This document shows positions 3,873 through 6,126 of a stretch of 6,126 bases of DNA, one piece after another (the first letter of the stretch is position 1; every line of letters begins with the position of its first letter). Location of the stretch: NCBI GenBank assembly GCA_958422845.1, contig CATZPU010000079.1, forward strand, positions 1 through 6,126, in the 5' to 3' direction. Both the position numbers and the translations under genes were made by a program. The stretch comes from an uncultured Lachnospiraceae bacterium (GTDB taxonomy: Bacteria > Bacillota > Clostridia > Lachnospirales > Lachnospiraceae). A model generated the notes under the pieces. That model saw only the letters and a list, made by a program, of their open reading frames with translations. It had not been told where the DNA came from and did not search any database.

Positions 3873-6126
3873 ATGGGCGGACAGAAGCCTGAAAAAACGA
3901 AAAAACATATATGTACAGGCATTCTCGCCCATGTGGATGCCGGAAAGACGACGCTTGCGGAGAGCATCTTATATCTGACAGGCAGCATCCGCCGACTGGG
4001 GCGCGTGGATCATCAGGACGCGTTTCTTGACAATTTTGAACTGGAGCGGGAGCGCGGGATCACCATTTTTTCCAAGCAGGCACAGATCATGCTTGAGGAT
4101 ATTCCGGTGACGTTAATGGATACGCCGGGGCATGTAGACTTTGCGGCGGAGATGGAGCGCACGCTTGGGATACTTGATTATGCGATCCTCGTTATCAGCG
4201 CGCCTGACGGAGTGCAGGGACATGTCGAGACGCTGTGGCGTCTGCTTGAACGATATGAGATTCCGGTATTTTTGTTTGTCAATAAAATGGATCAGCCGGG
4301 GACGGATCGGGCGGCGCTGATGCAGGAGCTTGAAAAACGGCTTGACGGGCGCTGCATGGATTTTGAACCGCTTATGCGGCGAAAAGAGACGCAGGAAGTT
4401 TCTTTGTCGGAGGAATTTTTTGAAGATCTGGCAATGTGCGACGAAGAGACATTGGAATATTATCTGGAAAACGGGACGATAGAGAAAGAGCAGATTGCGG
4501 GGCTGATCGCACAGCGAAAGGTATTTCCGTGCTATTTTGGTTCGGCGCTTAAAATACAGGGCGTAGAAGAGCTGCTTGCCGGTCTGCATGATTATATGCA
4601 GGAGAAGGAGTACGGCAGTACATTTGGCGCGCGCGTATTCAAGATCACGAGGGACGCACAGGGCAACAGGCTGACGCATATGAAGATCACGGGAGGGCGT
4701 CTGGCAGTAAAAGATGTGCTGACGAACAGGAAAACGGAGGCAGCCGCAAAGCAGCAGGATAAGGGCGCAGCAGAAGGTCGGAATAAAAGCGCGGATGGCG
4801 ACGGAATATGGGAACAGAAAGTCAATCAGATCAGGATCTTTTCAGGAAGCAGTTTTGAGACTGTCCCGCAGGCGGAGGCAGGAATGGTATGCGCGGTGAC
4901 AGGACTTGACTATACGTATGCAGGAGAAGGTCTGGGTGATGAGACACAGGCAGGCATGCCGCTTTTGGAGCCTGTGCTGTCTTACCGAATCGAACTTCCG
5001 CCGGAGTGCGACGTACATAAGACGTTTTTGCAGATGAGACAGCTTGAGGAGGAAGAACCGGAACTGCATATCGTATGGGAAGAGCAGACGGGGGAGATAC
5101 ACGCGCAGTTGATGGGCGAGGTGCAGATCGAGGTGCTCAAAAGACTGATACGGGAGCGTTTCGGCATATGGGTAGAATTCGGAGAGGGCAATATCGTATA
5201 TAAAGAGACGATCACGGAAAGCGTCGAGGGCGTGGGGCATTTTGAACCGCTTCGCCATTACGCGGAGGTGCATCTTCTTTTGGAGCCTGCGGAACGGGGA
5301 AGCGGTATGCAGTTTGAAACGTCCTGCAGTGAGGATGTGCTGGACAAAAACTGGCAGCGGCTGATCCTTACGCATCTTGAAGAAAAACAGCACCGCGGAG
5401 TTCTGACCGGTTCTGAGATCACGGATATGCGTATCACGCTTATCGCGGGACGCGCACATCAGAAGCATACGGAGGGCGGAGATTTCCGGCAGGCAACGTA
5501 TCGGGCGGTGCGCCACGGACTGCGTTGTACAAAAAGTGTGCTTTTAGAGCCTGTGTATGAGTTTCGGATCGAGGTTCCCCAAGAGGCGGTCGGCAGGGTG
5601 ATGACGGACGTACAGAAGATGGGCGGAACGTTTTCGCCGCCGCAGATGGAGACGGAGACGGCAGTGATCTGCGGCAGCGCTCCGGTCGTGACGATGCGCG
5701 GTTATCAGACGGAGCTGATCTCTTACACAAAGGGACGCGGACGTATGACATGTACATTGAAAGGGTATGAGCCGTGCCACAATGCGGAGGAAGTGATCGC
5801 ATCGCGCGGCTATGATCCGGAGGCAGATCTGGAGAATCCGACAGGTTCGGTGTTCTGCGCGCACGGCGCAGGCTACGTCGTGAGCTGGGACCGCGTGCGG
5901 GACTATATGCATGTGGAGAGCGGCTGGAAAGCGGAAGATGAGCAGACAGAGGGCGGCGGCATACGTCCGCAGGACGCGGCGGGAAAGCGCGCAGAGGCGG
6001 ATGCGGTGCGGGAAAGAAAACGTGCGGGCGGCTATGGACTTACGACAGCCGAGGATAAGGAGCTTGAGGAAATATTTGCACGCACATACGGCTCATCGAA
6101 GAGAGATGAGGGATACAGGAAGAATA
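3873..6126 (+). CDS. TetM/EF-G-like translation factor GTPase (3' end outside window)
   Basis: An open frame of 751 codons with no stop before the window ends. G motifs: AHVDAGKT at 19-26 (G1), ERERGIT at 58-64 (G2/switch I), DTPGH at 83-87 (G3), NKMD at 137-140 (G4), GSAL at 223-226 (G5). Domain II follows, with a charged K/A/Q/D-rich insert at about 285-310; domain III is about 370-450, domain IV about 453-555 and domain V about 559-640, including TKGRGRM. This is the architecture of ribosome-protection proteins, which bind the ribosome like EF-G and use GTP. In Tet(M) the domain IV loop that displaces tetracycline contains YSPVS; here that place reads HQKHTEGGDFR (529-539), so drug resistance should not be assumed. 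Resistance proteins are about 640 residues; this one has at least 110 more, a charged stretch from about 690. Similar long clostridial proteins, as I recall, end in a NYN/YacP-like RNase domain, which would lie beyond the window. Cytoplasmic, with its own promoter. Composition is GC-richer than the ATPase. Confidence 0.92.
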   Translation, partial: MGGQKPEKTKKHICTGILAHVDAGKTTLAESILYLTGSIRRLGRVDHQDAFLDNFELERERGITIFSKQAQIMLEDIPVTLMDTPGHVDFAAEMERTLGILDYAILVISAPDGVQGHVETLWRLLERYEIPVFLFVNKMDQPGTDRAALMQELEKRLDGRCMDFEPLMRRKETQEVSLSEEFFEDLAMCDEETLEYYLENGTIEKEQIAGLIAQRKVFPCYFGSALKIQGVEELLAGLHDYMQEKEYGSTFGARVFKITRDAQGNRLTHMKITGGRLAVKDVLTNRKTEAAAKQQDKGAAEGRNKSADGDGIWEQKVNQIRIFSGSSFETVPQAEAGMVCAVTGLDYTYAGEGLGDETQAGMPLLEPVLSYRIELPPECDVHKTFLQMRQLEEEEPELHIVWEEQTGEIHAQLMGEVQIEVLKRLIRERFGIWVEFGEGNIVYKETITESVEGVGHFEPLRHYAEVHLLLEPAERGSGMQFETSCSEDVLDKNWQRLILTHLEEKQHRGVLTGSEITDMRITLIAGRAHQKHTEGGDFRQATYRAVRHGLRCTKSVLLEPVYEFRIEVPQEAVGRVMTDVQKMGGTFSPPQMETETAVICGSAPVVTMRGYQTELISYTKGRGRMTCTLKGYEPCHNAEEVIASRGYDPEADLENPTGSVFCAHGAGYVVSWDRVRDYMHVESGWKAEDEQTEGGGIRPQDAAGKRAEADAVRERKRAGGYGLTTAEDKELEEIFARTYGSSKRDEGYRKN

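Noticed and set aside
3662..3988. N-terminal extension of the ATPase to an ATG at 3988
   Set aside because: The first part is simply antisense to the start of the GTPase gene and overlaps its promoter and ribosome binding site. The later part crosses a strong TATAAT box. Only the ATG at 3808 remains as a serious alternative.
4113..5912. Several long minus-strand ORFs opposite the GTPase
   Set aside because: The plus strand encodes a continuous protein with all GTPase motifs. The minus-strand products are R/H/L/S-rich with no domain, as expected of shadows of a GC-rich gene.
3873..6126. Calling the GTPase a tetracycline resistance gene (tetM, tetO or tetW)
   Set aside because: The YSPVS loop is absent, there is no attenuator leader, and the protein is much longer than verified resistance proteins.

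Overview
The window looks like chromosomal DNA of an endospore-forming Firmicute in the class Clostridia, most likely Lachnospiraceae. The reasons are the cotJ spore-coat genes, strong AGGAGG-type ribosome binding sites, a TetM/EF-G-like GTPase of a type I associate with clostridial chromosomes, and an AAA-type ATPase closely resembling Lachnospiraceae proteins. The family assignment is inference; no rRNA or tRNA is present to anchor it.

Layout. (1) Positions 1-623 (+) hold the 3' part of a hypothetical gene with a possible PIN-nuclease-like C-terminal half, closed by a strong intrinsic terminator (703-746). (2) Positions 872-1895 (+) are a two-gene spore-coat operon. The first gene appears to be a natural fusion of CotJA and CotJB. 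The second is CotJC, a dimanganese catalase-like protein that keeps all five metal ligands. The two genes overlap by 14 bases. (3) Positions 1896-2272 carry no convincing gene but hold a dense series of inverted repeats: a long hairpin without a U-tract, a 15-pair hairpin, and segments that can pair in mutually exclusive ways. (4) Positions 2273-3661 (-) encode an archaeal-type AAA/STAND ATPase with a C-terminal DUF234 nuclease-like domain. The N-terminal signature expected of the family is absent and the start is ambiguous. (5) Positions 3873-6126 (+) encode a large TetM/TetO-like ribosomal GTPase, divergent from the ATPase and open at the window end. It is already 751 codons long, against roughly 640 for drug-resistance proteins, and the drug-displacing loop of Tet(M) is replaced.

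How they fit together. Only the cotJ pair forms a clear functional unit, the inner spore coat with its Mn-catalase. The ATPase and GTPase are divergent neighbours with face-to-face predicted promoters about 70 bp apart, and no functional link is evident. The ATPase and the first ORF are visibly more AT-rich than cotJ and the GTPase, which fits acquired DNA set among older chromosomal genes. I see no CRISPR array, insertion sequence, tRNA or rRNA. No complete new multi-gene system is evident; the most distinctive items are the CotJA-CotJB fusion, the altered GTPase and the structured intergenic region.
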